Counted from the first letter of the stretch, positions 1 through 11,279 are shown. The stretch is 64,000 bases of DNA from Romanomermis culicivorax (GCA_963922205.1 CAWUHX010000087.1:372001-436000), one strand, 5' to 3'. The notes: generated from the sequence alone by a model not told the origin. Program-made: numbers and translations.

Positions 1-994
1 ATGTCGCATTCAACCTTAGATTTTCGAAATTGCCAATCGCGGCGATTAGAAATGAAACTTCTGTCGCAATGTTTCGTTTCTTGTACTAGTTTTATTGTTA
101 TTTGTTCGGTTTTTTTCAGTCTTTTCTTCTTTAACAACAAGCGCCTGAAGCCGTTCTTAGAAATTTTCGCCTACTTTTGTTGGATTGCTCATCATTCGGC
201 TGCTTCTTTCGTATTTATATTCAGTAATCGTGAAATGAAACGAATTGTTCAATCTCTGCCGGTAATTTTTAACAAATATCTCAGAAGTTTGTGAATAAAG
301 ATTAAATTATCATATTCGTGAATAGTAAGTTCTTACCCCCTGGTGGGTAATGGTTAAGCATTGGACAAGAGTTGTCAAGGATTTTATAAAAAATAACAGA
401 CTACACTCAACGGGCTATTCATTTCAAATGAGCACCAGACAGCAAAGTAATCCGAACGAACCGTGGGCAGACAATAAACCTGCATCGTAGGACGGAATCT
501 TTTTTTCTCGATTTTTTCGCCAAACATAGTCAACTCGGGAAAAAGGTTTGCGTCTTTCAGCGCGCCGAGGTTCATTTGGAAAAAATAGACTGTAGTAGCA
601 TGTGCCCATTTTAAAATGTAGCCCCTGGCTTGACGCGGGGACCTTTTTCATCTTAATGATGTTAAAAGGCATTTCAGTGGCAACGTACGTTTAAAAATGT
701 TGTCTGTTTCTCCTCCCCCAAACTTGATTCCAGTTCAGCTCCAGAGATTTTATTTAATTTGCATACTATTCATGCAGATTGAATGATTTTGGTATATTAT
801 AAGGCTGTGATGAGTTTTGAAATCGTGCAGAAAATTACAAAAATTTCCGCTACTCAAAAACCTGCAAAAACCTTTACAAAATTTTCACGATTCATACCGA
901 CTTGTTGGAGATATATCAAAACGATAATTGTCGATGGAAAAAAAGTATTTTTAGAATGAAGTGAAATATGTCGAATGTTTTCCTTGGTAGTTCA
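1..994. other. 3' flank of the small minus-strand gene, no gene seen
   Basis: This is AT-rich DNA. A 97-codon open frame starts at base 1 on the plus strand, but its hydrophobic, Phe-rich translation matches nothing I recognise and is probably chance. I see no RNA gene and no clear repeat here. Confidence 0.4.
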
Positions 995-1000
995 TTTATT
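995..1000 (-). promoter_or_regulatory. candidate polyadenylation signal of the small gene
   Basis: TTTATT on the plus strand reads AATAAA on the minus strand, about 65 bp downstream of the stop codon at 1064-1066. That is a plausible position for the end of the last exon. Confidence 0.4.
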
Positions 1001-1063
1001 AGGTTAAAAAGTTTGTAACACGACAAACTAATTGAAACAGAACAAATTAATCGCCAAGATTTT

Positions 1064-1255
1064 TCAAAGAGGAATTTTCTTGCCAGCAGTGGACAATTTT
1101 TCCGGCTTTTTGGAGTAAGAGGGTGGAATCTGGAATAATGTATCGCCCGTGAAATTGTACATGAATTCGGCACCGTCGTCCCAAAGGGTCATGGCTTGAC
1201 CTTTGTCACCTATCCTGTATTCCAAATATTCGTATTTGTATCGCATAGCGGCGAT
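1064..1255 (-). CDS. Last coding exon of a small unidentified gene
   Basis: This is a 192-bp exon, phase 0, coding 63 residues and a stop at 1064-1066. It is bounded upstream by a good acceptor (TTCGTTCCAG before ATC GCC GCT). The peptide is rich in aromatic residues and begins IAAMRYKYEYLEYRIGDKG. It then has a WDDGAEF segment and a Lys/Pro-rich tail. I do not recognise the family. The exon joins in phase to the equally long exon at 6259-6450. Natural-looking composition, both splice sites and phase agreement support a real gene. A chance frame remains possible. Confidence 0.6.
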   Translation of the reverse strand: MAAMRYKYEYLEYRIGDKGQAMTLWDDGAEFMYNFTGDTLFQIPPSYSKKPEKLSTAGKKIPL

Positions 1256-1390
1256 CTGGAACGAAAGTAGAAGTGAAAAGTAGCACCAGTAACTATTATT
1301 CCCAATTAGATACTGTATCCTGTAAGTAGGGTATACATTATGTAAGGGTCACATATTGAACATTATCACTGCAATTATGATAACTGTACA

Positions 1391-1790
1391 AATGCGACAA
1401 GGGCCATTTGATTTTCCAAAAAAATATTTCGAAAAAACCGATATCACGGCGTACATTCGATTTTCAACTAAATTTTTATGAAAACCCCGGTACAGTTTTC
1501 CGTAAATCATCTAATTTTTCAAAATTTTATCGAATTTTTCAAAAAATTATCAAGTTTTTTAAAATATTTATCGGTTTTTTCAAATACTGTCGTAAATTCT
1601 ATCGGTTTTTTCAAAGTGAAAACGTATCGGTTTTTTCAATTTGTTGATTTGATTGGCTGAAAATCCTAGTCACGTGATGACTTTCGATTGGCCGTCGGGC
1701 GGTCTTTTGTGTTTTCCGATTGGTTGAACGCATTTTTGTGGGACCCAAATTTCCATTTACATCTTGTTTTTAGCAGCAGTGCGCTGCTCC
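1391..1790 (+). repeat. Left inverted arm of element G
   Basis: Inverted partner of about 5850-6236. It contains four TATCGRNTTTTTCAA subterminal words. Confidence 0.75.
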
Positions 1791-2094
1791 AATGTTTTGG
1801 TTTTTTCGGTTCTTAAAAGGCAGAAAAATAGCATCTTTCTGTGATCACATCGATAATTTTCGTTGATATTTGACAAGATCTCGTCGATTTTTTAAGAATA
1901 TTGGTGAGCAGTTCAATCACAGAATTTTTTAGGCTTAATTTGACGTTGTGGGTTGAATATCGGGAGGATTATCGGTTTTTCGCGATGCTTTAGAACATTT
2001 TTTGACACTGCTCTGCTAGTGAGTTTTGAATCATGTGAGATAATCAAATGCTGAAGATAAGAATTGATTGACGTCGGTAAATCCATAATCAAGT

Positions 2095-2701
2095 TGTTGG
2101 GGATGTGCTTACGGCAGTAGCAATCCCACATCTATGCAAAATTGGTGAATCGACAAAGTTACGATTCCACCAAAAAAGGAAGAAATATTCATTCGTGTTT
2201 ACTTTCGCAATTTTGGTGTGTCGTGGGCGAGTCGCGTCCGTTATAAAATTGTATTGTTCTGTTTCGCCCAATAAAGGCAACGTCGACAGCCCGACACCCA
2301 TTTGCATATTATTAGTATAATAATTATTTATTATTTATATTATTATTATTCCTTGCGCATTAAGCGGAAGGAGGGAGTCACATTACACGGGAGCCAAGCC
2401 AAGGTAAAGCCCCAGCTCCTTTGGATATTATTATAGTGAGTTCTGTTTATTTGTGCAAACCTTTAGGAGGCATCTGGGGAGACCCTGAGTGCCCTTCGAT
2501 TGCAAGAGTTAGAGTTTCCAGTTGCTTATTAGTAACTGAAGGTTGTGTTTATTTCTGCTTAAGGACTGTTGCGCTGTGTTCAGTTGATTGCTAATAGGAA
2601 GCTCCTTTGAGTGACCTACAGTAGTCGATTGAGTACAAGCCGATAGGACTTGAGTTATATTGCTGACATCTTCGGATCTAAGCAGAGGAGTAAACATAAC
2701 A
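2095..2701 (+). mobile_element. Solo LTR (607 bp), Gypsy type likely
   Basis: It begins TGTTGGGGATG and ends CATAACA, flanked by the 4-bp direct repeat AAGT (2091-2094 and 2702-2705). It contains AATAAA (2271-2276) and an A/T trinucleotide run at about 2310-2350. A second copy lies inverted at 45739-46331. The 4-bp duplication matches that of the full Gypsy element in this window, but the LTR sequences differ, so it is another family. Confidence 0.65.
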
Positions 2702-2705
2702 AAGT

Positions 2706-4564
2706 TTTTAAATAGGTTGCTATGCTAGAACTATTTCGTCGAGCATACATGTAACAACTACATGACGGTAGGGCTTTAGCACGTTTTTTGGTGCGGGATA
2801 AGCTAATGCGGTTCATTAATGGGAGAGGCGAACCGGATGAAGCCCAAAAACACGAATTTTGACCTCCAATAGAAAGAAAATCGAATATGCATTCCTTAGT
2901 GTAAAAAAGTCCACAAATAACACTTTATGGTACGAAGCATCAAATAAATCAACTTTTTCAAATCTTTTAATAAAAATCAGCATATTTAGCCTTGAGGTTG
3001 CTATTTTTACAGGTCTGACTGAGGTTTGGGTTCTTGCTTAGATATTAATGTGTTTTTTGACAAAAATTTTTGGATTTTTTGATTCAATATTTCATTAGAG
3101 TTCTATCGCCAACCTGAAAAGCTCAAAAATAACCCACAATTCAAGAGCCGTTTCACATTCGAAGTCATTTTTCTGAGATATTATTTGCCAGAAATTAAAA
3201 ATTCTTTCTCGTCGCTCTGTACGATTTTACGAATCACGAATGTTTTTCTATATAAATTGTTCATTTAAAAAATATTCTAATATTATATATAATGTCAATT
3301 TTGGTACTCATTTTACGTTCCTGGCCACTTTTTATTAAACATACGTGCCCTGTTGAAAAAATTTTTGATACGGGCCTCACTATCGAATGCCACAGATTGT
3401 TACATAATTCAAACGTTTCTGAGCGCATTTCTTTCGCCAAGTTGATGTCACGAAAGGTATTCTGCAATGTAAATAAACTGGGTGCTACCGCTACATGATG
3501 AAAAAAATTTTAGGATTTCTAAATCGAAAGGACTTCATTTTAACTTTATTTTAGAAGGTCAAAACCCCAAAAGTTTCTGGCGTGAAGTGCTGGTTATGTT
3601 TATAGTAATATTTGTATATTTCTGTAATCCAGCTCAGCATTAGCATATAAGTCTAAAGATTTTTTATTTCGATTAGTTCTAACTTACAACTGGCGCATTG
3701 AAGGTTTTATTAAAGCCTTCAAATTATTGATTCAAATGCCAACTCATCTGACCGAAAAACCATCAGAAACCCGAAGTTCAGAATTCCGAGAAGTATGTCT
3801 TCGCCAGCTCTGTTTTTTTGCTGGTTTATGGTGTGATGGGAGTGGGGATTTGGACCATACATGCACATAGGGGGTGGGGGGTAAACTCTCCCACCCGAGA
3901 CCCTGGACACCCCCCGGCCTGAACAAAATCATCAAACACCCTCCCTTAGGTTTTTGAAGATAGTATTTTTGATGATTTTTATGCATATTTTGTTTGGAAA
4001 AGACGATTGTGGTGCTTTTTTGCTCGCCCACCCCCCTCAATAAAAAGTCCAATCACCCTTCCCTCTGGAAAATTCTTGCTGTGCATGTCTGATTTGGACG
4101 GCTGTTTTTCCAATTTATCTAAACACCGGATTGACATATTTCGAGTGAGTTTTTTATTTTTTGACTAGTCGAAGACACTAGCATAATCGAAATTGACCTG
4201 TATATAAACTTGCACATTTCAGGAATGTTCAGCTTGCATCAACTTGTCTCCATAAATGCGACAAAACTACAATGACGTGGATATGAAGCTTATGATAAGT
4301 TTATGTTCTATTTTTGCGTCATTATTACTGGGCGATCAACTCTTTCATCTGTGTATTGAAAATCGTTACTGCTGTAATCGAATCAACGGCTGGAGTATAT
4401 TATGTGAAAAATTTCATGGATTCGGCAAAAATGCTTGAAGTAAGATAATGCTTTGAAATTTTTCAGCCCGAATTTGACATGGTTGCTTCTCTCAGACAAT
4501 TGGAATTTCCCCTGTCTCATTTATTCTCAATTATTGAATTTCATTTCATGCAATTCAGGCGCAC
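2706..4564. other. Interior of element G, no gene seen
   Basis: AT-rich sequence with short open frames only, including a C-rich tract near 3870-4050. No transposase, RNA gene or clear repeat was recognised. Confidence 0.4.
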
Positions 4565-4858
4565 TAATCATGTATCGAGTCCAAAATTTTGAAAGTATCG
4601 GGTCTGGGTCCTAAATTTCACGAATATCGGGTCTGGGTCCACAATTTTAAAAATATTGGCTCCGGGTTTGTGTCCAGACCGGTCCGAATCCATTAAGTTT
4701 TCCAAAACGCTAATCTGTGTACTTTTGTGTACATCGTCATATAATAGAGAATAGACATATATCAGATCCAAAATTTTGAAAATATCGGTTCTGGCTCCAA
4801 CAAAATAGTCGAGTGATTTCGGGTCTCATATCAGGTCCGGCTCCGCAATACATCTCTA
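4565..4858. mobile_element. Old F-type hAT-like element (294 bp)
   Basis: The ends TAATCATGTATC and AATACATCTCTA match, with changes, the TIR of the F element at 42846-44648. Between them are degenerate GGGTCTGGGTCC tandem words and the AAAATTTTGAAAATATCGG spacer seen in F. The flanks (AGGCGCAC / GTTTCTAT) do not match, so the duplication has decayed. Confidence 0.5.
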
Positions 4859-5849
4859 GTTTCTATAAATCAAATTCTCACCACATTTGTCATGAAATAT
4901 TGAAGACTCGAACTGTGAATACATTTTTTTTCATCAGATTAAATTTGAACAAGAAAAGTAGTTCCCATAAATTCTAATTTTATGAAATAAGTAAATAATG
5001 GTGCATGATTGTTCTTATAATTCTTGCAGCTAGAGCGTTATTTAGGTTTAAAACTTCTGCAATCAGTCTCAGTTGACAATAATTGATTGTAAATGAAATC
5101 TTCAAAAATTTAAGATCAAATATCCCTATTAATTCCAAACTTTTTCAATTTATTTCCGCAGGAAGATAAATTTTTTACATTTTTTTACATCTAGAGTTCT
5201 GATTTTTAGATAAATTCGGTGAGCACTTCATTGAATGCCAGCGGCAAAAGCTCCACCACTAGGTCAATCGGCCGCCCAAAAATGAAAACTCCGCTGTCAC
5301 GTTTTTGGCAATAGCAGAAAGAAGTTAGGTGCTGCCAGTGACGAAAATTTTTATGATGACAATCAGAGGAAAACGCCACTAGTAAAAAAAGTCATCGGCG
5401 CATCGACGAAAAATTTCGAGAAAAAATGAAAATATTCTAGCTTTAATTTTTAAATCTATTCGAATTATTCACTATGTAGATCGTTTTACTCGGTTTTTTG
5501 CTTTGAGTTCGTCAAATTTTGTATTTTTAACACAATTATCGCATATTTTACAGGACTCTTCCTTTGTTGTGTAAGCTTTTATTGCTTATTAAATCTTTTG
5601 TATTACTGCAAAATGTAGAGTTGAATTCTGCTTTCATGAAATGATTAAGAACTGCAAAATGACAAGTTATGTAGACGAGCCTTCCTGCAGAATGTTTGCT
5701 CAAAAGATTGATTGAGTGCTTGCAAAGCTTATCAAAAAAGTCGTTAATTCTCCTACTTGAATCGTAACAACTTCAAAACTACGGATTTCAGCATTTGTGC
5801 TGGAAAAAACTTGACCATTTGAAATGGAAGCTGTAAGGGCACTTTTCAC
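4859..5849. other. Interior of element G, no gene seen
   Basis: AT-rich sequence with no recognisable coding frame. Confidence 0.35.
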
Positions 5850-6236
5850 GCAGCGCATCACGGGAAGGCAACAACAATGGAAATTGGGGTATAGGAGCGT
5901 TCAGCCAATCGGAAGACATCAAGGGCCGCCTATCGACCAATAAACAATCATCACGTGACTAGGATTGTCAGCCAATCAAATTAACGAATTGAAAAAAACC
6001 GATAGGTTTCCACTATGAAAAAAACGATAGATTTTAGCTACAGTATTTGAAAAAACCGATAAATTTTTTGAAAAACTTGATAATTTTTGTAAAAACGATA
6101 AAATTTTGAAAAATCAGATGATTTACGGAAAACTGTACCGAGTTTTTCAAAAAAATTGAGTTGAAAATCAAATGTTCGCCGTCATATCGGTTTTTTCGAA
6201 ATATTTTTTGGAAAATCAAATGGCCCTTGTTGCATT
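5850..6236 (-). repeat. Right inverted arm of element G
   Basis: Inverted partner of 1391-1790. It ends 22 bp from the splice donor of exon 6259-6450. Confidence 0.75.
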
Positions 6237-6258
6237 CCGTATAACTATATTAACTTAC

Positions 6259-6450
6259 CATATCAACACCTTTGATTGGCTTCGCTTCATCGGTTAATTT
6301 CGTAGGATTGGTCGTGACTTCGCCGTTGATGAGAGAATTTTTTTCGATTACAGTAGGAACGTGGCGACCCTTCTTATCCACGAAACTTGACTGCTGCATT
6401 TCGAGCTCGTCCAAATATTTCTTTTTGGGTAAGGACGCTTCCTCGTTTTG
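6259..6450 (-). CDS. Middle coding exon of the same small unidentified gene
   Basis: This exon is also 192 bp and phase 0 at both ends, with a strong donor (ATG|GTAAGT) and acceptor (TTTGCTTTCAG|CAA). It codes 64 residues, hydrophilic and Lys/Glu-rich, with the segment KKKYLDELEMQQSSF. A related string, RYLDSLNMEKKK, occurs in the candidate upstream exon at 24038-24097, so the protein may hold a short repeated motif. The downstream intron is almost wholly the inverted-arm element at 1391-6236. The upstream intron, if that exon is right, contains the Gypsy element. Function is unknown. Confidence 0.6.
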
Positions 6451-6588
6451 CTGAAAGCAAATTGTTTGTTGATGTTTGAAATTTGGACCCCGATAATAGT
6501 AGTATATTTCATTGGAATATTTGAAAATTTCGATTGAAATGAGGTCATACGAAACTGAATCGAAATTTTTTTGATGATTCATGACCAT

Positions 6589-7089
6589 ACAAATTCTTGG
6601 AGGGATTCCGGAGGTACTGACCGCGGGCAGAACCTCCAGAATTTTAATTTTTTGGCATTCTTACACTATAGTATGTAGTCTGTTATTTTATAAAATGCTT
6701 CCAAACAGAAAAGTGACACAACTCGATAATGTCGTCAAAATCGTGTACATATAGCTCTTACTGTAAAATTTTTCACTCGAAAAATTGTCAAAAGTTAGGT
6801 CAGTATGCTCAAACATTTCCAGTCGTATAAGATATAGTGTTTATCAGAAAATCGTGAAAGTCTGATATATTATTTGCTTTCCACTTTCATTATTTAGAGG
6901 CATTTTGAGAAAAACAGACCATAGAAACAAATTTTTCCCAAATAAATGTTGTAACCAATCCATTAAACATGATATAAATTTGATTTAAAAGCACTTATGC
7001 ACTTTATAGCCTACCAAATTCTTCCCAAGTTTTTTACGCATAGGTTGCATGGTTTACACACGCTGGGTTTAGGCATAGGCTTAGACTTA
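6589..7089. other. Intronic or intergenic AT-rich stretch
   Basis: No gene or RNA seen. The last ~40 bp before 7090 contain degenerate TTAGGC hexamers. Confidence 0.35.
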
Positions 7090-7319
7090 AGGCCCTGTCA
7101 TACTTCACCGCGCGGTACCGCGCGGCGCCGCGCGGCGCCGGTTGTCCTATTCATACTAACAGGCGGCGCCGCGCGTCTTCTCAAAAAATGTGTATTGGTT
7201 TAGTTGAAACCTGATGGGGCCCCGCGCGGCGCCGCAAAAATTACAAAAACCTATTCATACTTCAAAGGCGGTACCATGCGGCGCCGCGCGGTGCCGCGCG
7301 GTGAAGTATGACAGGACCT
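7090..7319. mobile_element. Harbinger-like MITE, 230 bp
   Basis: The inverted ends are AGGCCCTGTCATACTTCACC and its complement with one change (AGGTCCTGTCATACTTCACC). They continue into GC-rich CCGCGCGG words. It is flanked by TTA on both sides (7087-7089, 7320-7322). The 3-bp TTA duplication and the GGCCCTGT-type TIR fit PIF/Harbinger. There is no coding capacity. Related GACAGGGCC words occur near 51600-51640. Confidence 0.65.
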
Positions 7320-7383
7320 TTAGCCTTGGGCTTAGGCTTAGCCTTGGGCTTTGGATAGCTTGGGCTTAGGCTTAGGCTTGTAT
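7320..7383 (+). repeat. Degenerate TTAGGC/TTGGGC hexamer tract
   Basis: A run of GGCTTAGGCTTAG and TTGGGC words lies beside the MITE. Similar tracts occur at about 51240-51350, 58020 and 60549. Confidence 0.55.
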
Positions 7384-7429
7384 TCCTATGTTTAAAATAG
7401 ATAGAATGCCATTTCATGGCTATATTGCC

Positions 7430-8860
7430 TGTCACGTGCCGCTCAATTCTCCAACGTCACGTGATCCTGATCATGCCGACATTTTGTTATTTTTTCATGT
7501 TTCATTTATTACTCGATCATGCTTTTGTTTATTTCATTTTTACACATGCATTTTACGTTCGTTTTTATATTTTTCATGCATTTCTATGTTTCGTTTTGTT
7601 GTATTTTTATTTCTTTACAAACGCGGGCTACAGTAGGCCCTTTAGCTAAAAACTTCCGCCAGTCGTGCTCCACGAGCACATGGCTATTTTTGGTGCGCTC
7701 ACGCACCTCTTATCATCAAAAATTAGCGTCGTTTTTGTTACGCAAAAACGACTAGCTAAGAAGTTTTAGCTAAAGACGTTCATATGCTTAGCATAGGCAC
7801 TGCAGTCGGCCTCAGTGCTAAACGCATGTGAACGAAAAAATGTCTATGTGCGCATAGGCATCTTCTGCATCGCGTCTAGCTGCAGAAGTTAGCTTGAGCG
7901 CCGAGAAACTCCGCCCAAGCTGCAGCTGTAGCCAAACATGTCCTTAAAAGGACATGTTTCTTTAGTTTTTCGCTCATTCTTGGGTTCACCAAGCTTTCGT
8001 TCGGTTGTAACTCCGCGTCCGCCGCCCTTCGTCGAATTTGCATATTTTTATTGTACACCTGTGCGTCCGCCGCCTTATTACCAATAAATTTGCATAAATT
8101 TACCCTTGTTCACTGCATCCGCCGCTTACCGCCTACAGTACCCCCGCTGCCCATCAGTGCCAGGTGTCCGACCGCCCCCGGTTCGTGAAGAAAACGTTGG
8201 AGCATCGCCTCCCGCTCGCCGCCGCTCGCCGCTAGGACGTTTTGAGGATCGCATCCCCGCTCCCAGTGCCAGAAGACCGAAAGCATCCAGGGACTTGCCC
8301 CCCGTTGCGTCGAATCGCTTGAGAAACAGGACTAGGTGAGTCTTCTCAGGGGATTATTGTTATTTGTGGGGTATTTGTTGGGAAATCCTTCCTAAGTCGG
8401 TTTCCCCAAGTCCACAGATAAGTAGGGCTTCCACCTCTCAGGTTCGGGCTAACAGGGGCTGTCTGGTTCATAACCGGGTCCCACAAATTAGGTCATTCTA
8501 CGGGTGACTCTGTCCCCGCTCTCACTGAGTAGGACTCGGGGATTGTCGCACCTAGCCTGGCAGCGTTGTCCATTACCCTACAGCAAGACCCCAAGGACAA
8601 CACAAGAGAACCGACTATAGATCTCTGTATAGCCACCATTCGCCAGGTTAGGCCCCAACGCCATTTAGGGAATCCTGGTGAAAACGCCAGTATCCATCAG
8701 GAGTCACAGCCTATTACTCACTGTAATAGGATCAATCTGATATGGTCCACCATCAATGTGACGTCTCAAACACGGTATCACCTGATGAGATACCCAAACC
8801 TCCCCAGCTCTCCCAAATCCACATGTCATACACGTGACATGTAGGGCGAAACATGTGACA
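7430..8860 (+). repeat. 5' LTR of the Gypsy element (1431 bp)
   Basis: It starts TGTCACGTG and ends CATGTGACA, giving a short terminal inverted repeat. Two CACGTG E-boxes lie in the first 35 bp. A hairpin-rich block spans about 7640-7960. Compared with the 3' LTR it has one extra 10-bp copy of a CTCGCCGC-type repeat near 8215-8230. Confidence 0.95.
7640..7960 (+). other. Hairpin-rich block inside the LTR
   Basis: Consecutive inverted repeats are visible: GTGCTC-CAC-GAGCAC (7665-7679), GGTGCG-CTCA-CGCACC type (about 7698-7713), GTCGTTTTTG..CAAAAACGAC (about 7727-7752), CTATG-TGCG-CATAG (near 7850), CTTCTGCA..TGCAGAAG, and AACATGTCCTT-AA-AAGGACATGTT (near 7935). The first three are enclosed by TTTAGCTAAAAACTT (7641) and AAGTTTTAGCTAAA (7762). 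All are kept in the 3' LTR. This suggests a folded RNA region in the transcript ends. Confidence 0.6.
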
Positions 8861-8882
8861 TGGCGAGGCTGGAAAATCGACC
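8861..8882 (+). other. Primer-binding site candidate
   Basis: The sequence right after the LTR begins TGGCGAGGCTGG, which has the TGG expected opposite a tRNA CCA end. The complement ends CCAGCCTCGCCA. I cannot assign the primer tRNA with certainty. Confidence 0.5.
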
Positions 8883-8924
8883 TTAAGTCTGGCACTCACC
8901 CTTAAGTGCAACAAACTTTACCCT

Positions 8925-9240
8925 TGGGTCGGAACTACCCCCAGGTCGGGTCAATTCCCATTTTAAGTCGGACAAGCCCCTTAAAATCGGGTACTAGCCA
9001 TCCAATAAGTCGGAGACCCCCCCAGATTCGGGTTTACTGCCTAATGGGTCGGGAATGTCCCTTATTTCGGATTACCGCTACTGTAGGTCGGATACCTCCC
9101 CTCAAGTCGTGTGTTATTACTGTCAGTCGGAATTTTTCCCGTGCCACCGAGAGTTATTACTGTAGGTCGGGAATTTATCCCTTTACATCGAGTTTAATTA
9201 CTGTAAGATGGGATTTGCCCCTTACGAGTGATCTAAATGT
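8925..9240 (+). repeat. Degenerate GTCGG-word array in the leader
   Basis: Words such as GTCGGAACT, GTCGGGTCA, GTCGGACAA and GTCGGGAATG recur roughly every 30-35 bp, often as TACTGTAGGTCGG. Each is followed by C-rich words such as CCCCTTA. No coding frame is seen. Confidence 0.5.
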
Positions 9241-10011
9241 GATCTATATGTGTAAATAATTATCTCATGCGTGTGTATTATCCCCTATGAGTAATAAATT
9301 CCCCCTGAGTCGAGTTATTCATCCTCAGAGTCGAGTTATGTGTCACAGAGTTGAGTTATATATCGAGTATTCTGTATTCCTCCTCTGATTCATTCTGTAC
9401 ATTCTGCATACTTAATCTGTGTTGTAAACTACCTTATCTGTTTCTTTTCCCTCATTCCCCCCCTTTCTCTAATCCTGGGTGGTATACTGTAGCCCTCCGG
9501 GTGGGTGCCGTTACAGTACGCCTGTGCCCATTCCCGTACTGTAACTACAGTATACCCATACGCGGGTACTGGTATCACAGCTGTAGGGGTTTACGGCCTC
9601 TCCTGACTGTTGGTGGTTCGTGACCCCATGATACCGTACACCCTCCACGTATGATTCTGGACGTCATACATGGCTGCGATCTGTTAATTGTGTACAGTAT
9701 TTTTGTATGTCAGCGGAAACTGTCGGAATTGCTCACTTTTCCGGCCCCAAAAATTTTACACCTACTGTTTACACCATTAACACGCGTATGCCCAAATCTC
9801 GTATTCCCCGTCTTTGGTTATTCTTTCCTCAGGTCATCTGAGCGGTGTCAAAAAAAAAAAAAAAAAAAAAAAAAAGTTTTGCTGCCACAGCTACAGTATG
9901 ACACCCTTACGTAAGTTTCTCTCTCTTTCTTATTTCTACTTACTGTAAGGTCTGTTCGCCTCTATTCTCGGGTTGTTGCATTTAGACCATGACTCTACGG
10001 GTCATGTTCTT
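9241..10011 (+). other. Leader, no gene, with a 26-A homopolymer
   Basis: Non-coding pyrimidine-rich leader. An uninterrupted run of 26 A lies at 9850-9875. No protein-coding signal was recognised. Confidence 0.5.
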
Positions 10012-11044
10012 TGACGTCAGCAATGACAACGTTACGGGTTGTTGTTGTTGTGTGGTTCAGCCTCACGGATGCAACCACTGACGTCTGCAACAGCCGCTTC
10101 ACTTGCTGTTGCTTTAAGGGGTGGGTAGCCCTCCGGGTCCTACTCCTGACGTCAGCAACCGACATTACGTGTGGTTGTTTAAGTCAACACTCCTGCAGTA
10201 AGGACTTCTGACGTCTGCAACAGTTGAAGCCAACGTTGTTGTAACAGGTTCGGCTGGTTCTCTGCACCCCACCTGTGACGTCAGCAATGGTGACGCACCG
10301 TGTCACTATTCGGAGATGTGCAGGTCTTACAGGTACCACATCTGACGTCCACAACAACTGCATCTCATGTCATTGACTTAAGGTATCAGACCATCGGTTC
10401 CACCTTTTGACGTCAGCAACGGCACCATCACATGATGCTGTATTCCGATAGCTGGCTTCAGGGCCCTATTGCTGACGTCAGCAATGACAATGTATCATGT
10501 TCTCGCAGCAGGAATTGAGATTACATGATCCTATTTCTGACGTCCGCAACGGTAACATTACGTGCTACTGCAGGGGTTCTGTCGGCCTTAGGCACTCACC
10601 CCTGGCGTCTGCAACTGCGAAATGATACTTGAATACTCTTATCCCAGGCACCTGCAGTCAGCACCAAGGTTATGTGTTGGTTCATACCCCTACCTTTTGA
10701 CGTCTGCACCAGGTTACTGTCGGCCCTATGAGTATTCCACCTGAGTTGTAGGTGGTCGCTGGCGCATGGTCTTATCACCTACCTCTCTCGTCAAAGGGTT
10801 GTGTGTGTCTGGGGGCTGATGCCTGGGAAACATCAGTCCACATATATACACCACCTGAGATGCTCACTAGCCTACGTACTGATCAGGTTGTCCGCCCGGG
10901 TAGCGGCACTGTTGATCAGCACGTGGCTGTTCTCAAGCTTTAACTGCAGGTTTGAACGAGTTACACTCGGCCTCAGCTGGGTTGGTTGTCTGACCCGTGC
11001 AGGCAGCAGGCATTTGCAGTCAGTACTGCCTGTGTCTGACGTCT
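10012..11044 (+). promoter_or_regulatory. Array of ~12 TGACGTC boxes in the retroelement leader
   Basis: TGACGTC[A/T/C]GCAAC-type boxes start at 10012, 10079, 10147, 10209, 10276, 10343, 10408, 10473, 10538, 10603 (TGGCGTC), 10698 and 11037. Degenerate copies lie near 10653 and 11014. Spacing from 10012 to 10603 is 62-68 bp throughout. TGACGTCA is the ATF/CREB-type palindrome. The repeat units otherwise differ. The layout recalls the Drosophila gypsy leader, which carries an array of Su(Hw) insulator sites. A regulatory or insulator role is inference. Confidence 0.7.
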
Positions 11045-11279
11045 GCAAGGGTTCGGCAATCTTCTTGTAAATTTCTTATCTAAATTCACTCATTCTCTTT
11101 CATCTCATCGAGCTGTCATACATAGATCTTCTTTAGTGTCCCCGCCGTAGTGGTTCCTAAGGGACCGCGGCACAGCCTCCGGTTGGGCCTAGAGTGTATA
11201 GGACCCCCTGTCACATTTCATTCACTCGAACGCCTTTGTTAACTGGCTTAACGATACCCGCACTAGAGTCGCCACTGAC

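Larger units (their letters stand above)
1391..6236. mobile_element. 4.8-kb DNA element with ~390-bp inverted arms (element G)
   Basis: The left arm (1391 to about 1790) and right arm (about 5850-6236) are inverted copies, roughly 85-90% alike by eye. The ends read AATGCGACAAGGGCC and, on the other strand, AATGCAACAAGGGCC. Both arms carry several TATCGGTTTTTTCAA words, a CACGTG site and a run of CCGATTGG words. The interior has no transposase and contains a solo LTR (2095-2701) and an F-type element (4565-4858). I found no convincing target duplication. Superfamily is uncertain (Mutator-like or foldback). It occupies nearly all of the intron between exons 6259-6450 and 1064-1255. Confidence 0.7.

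Noticed and set aside
1..294. 97-codon hydrophobic frame at the window start.
   Set aside because: Phe-rich, no recognised family, no splice or start context. Likely chance in AT-rich DNA.
7087..7322. TTAA-like flanks of the MITE at 7090, suggesting piggyBac.
   Set aside because: The right flank is TTTA, while TTA matches on both sides with an AGGCCCTGTC terminus, which fits Harbinger better.
7320..7383. TTAGGC words as proof of a nematode genome.
   Set aside because: The hexamers are degenerate, short and tied to mobile elements. They do not show what the chromosome ends are.
8782..8851. CTGATGAG and CGAAAC in the LTR, the two conserved cores of a hammerhead ribozyme.
   Set aside because: The sequence between them does not form stem II, the first core lies in its own GGTATC..GATACC hairpin loop, and no stem I or III partner with a cleavage site is found.
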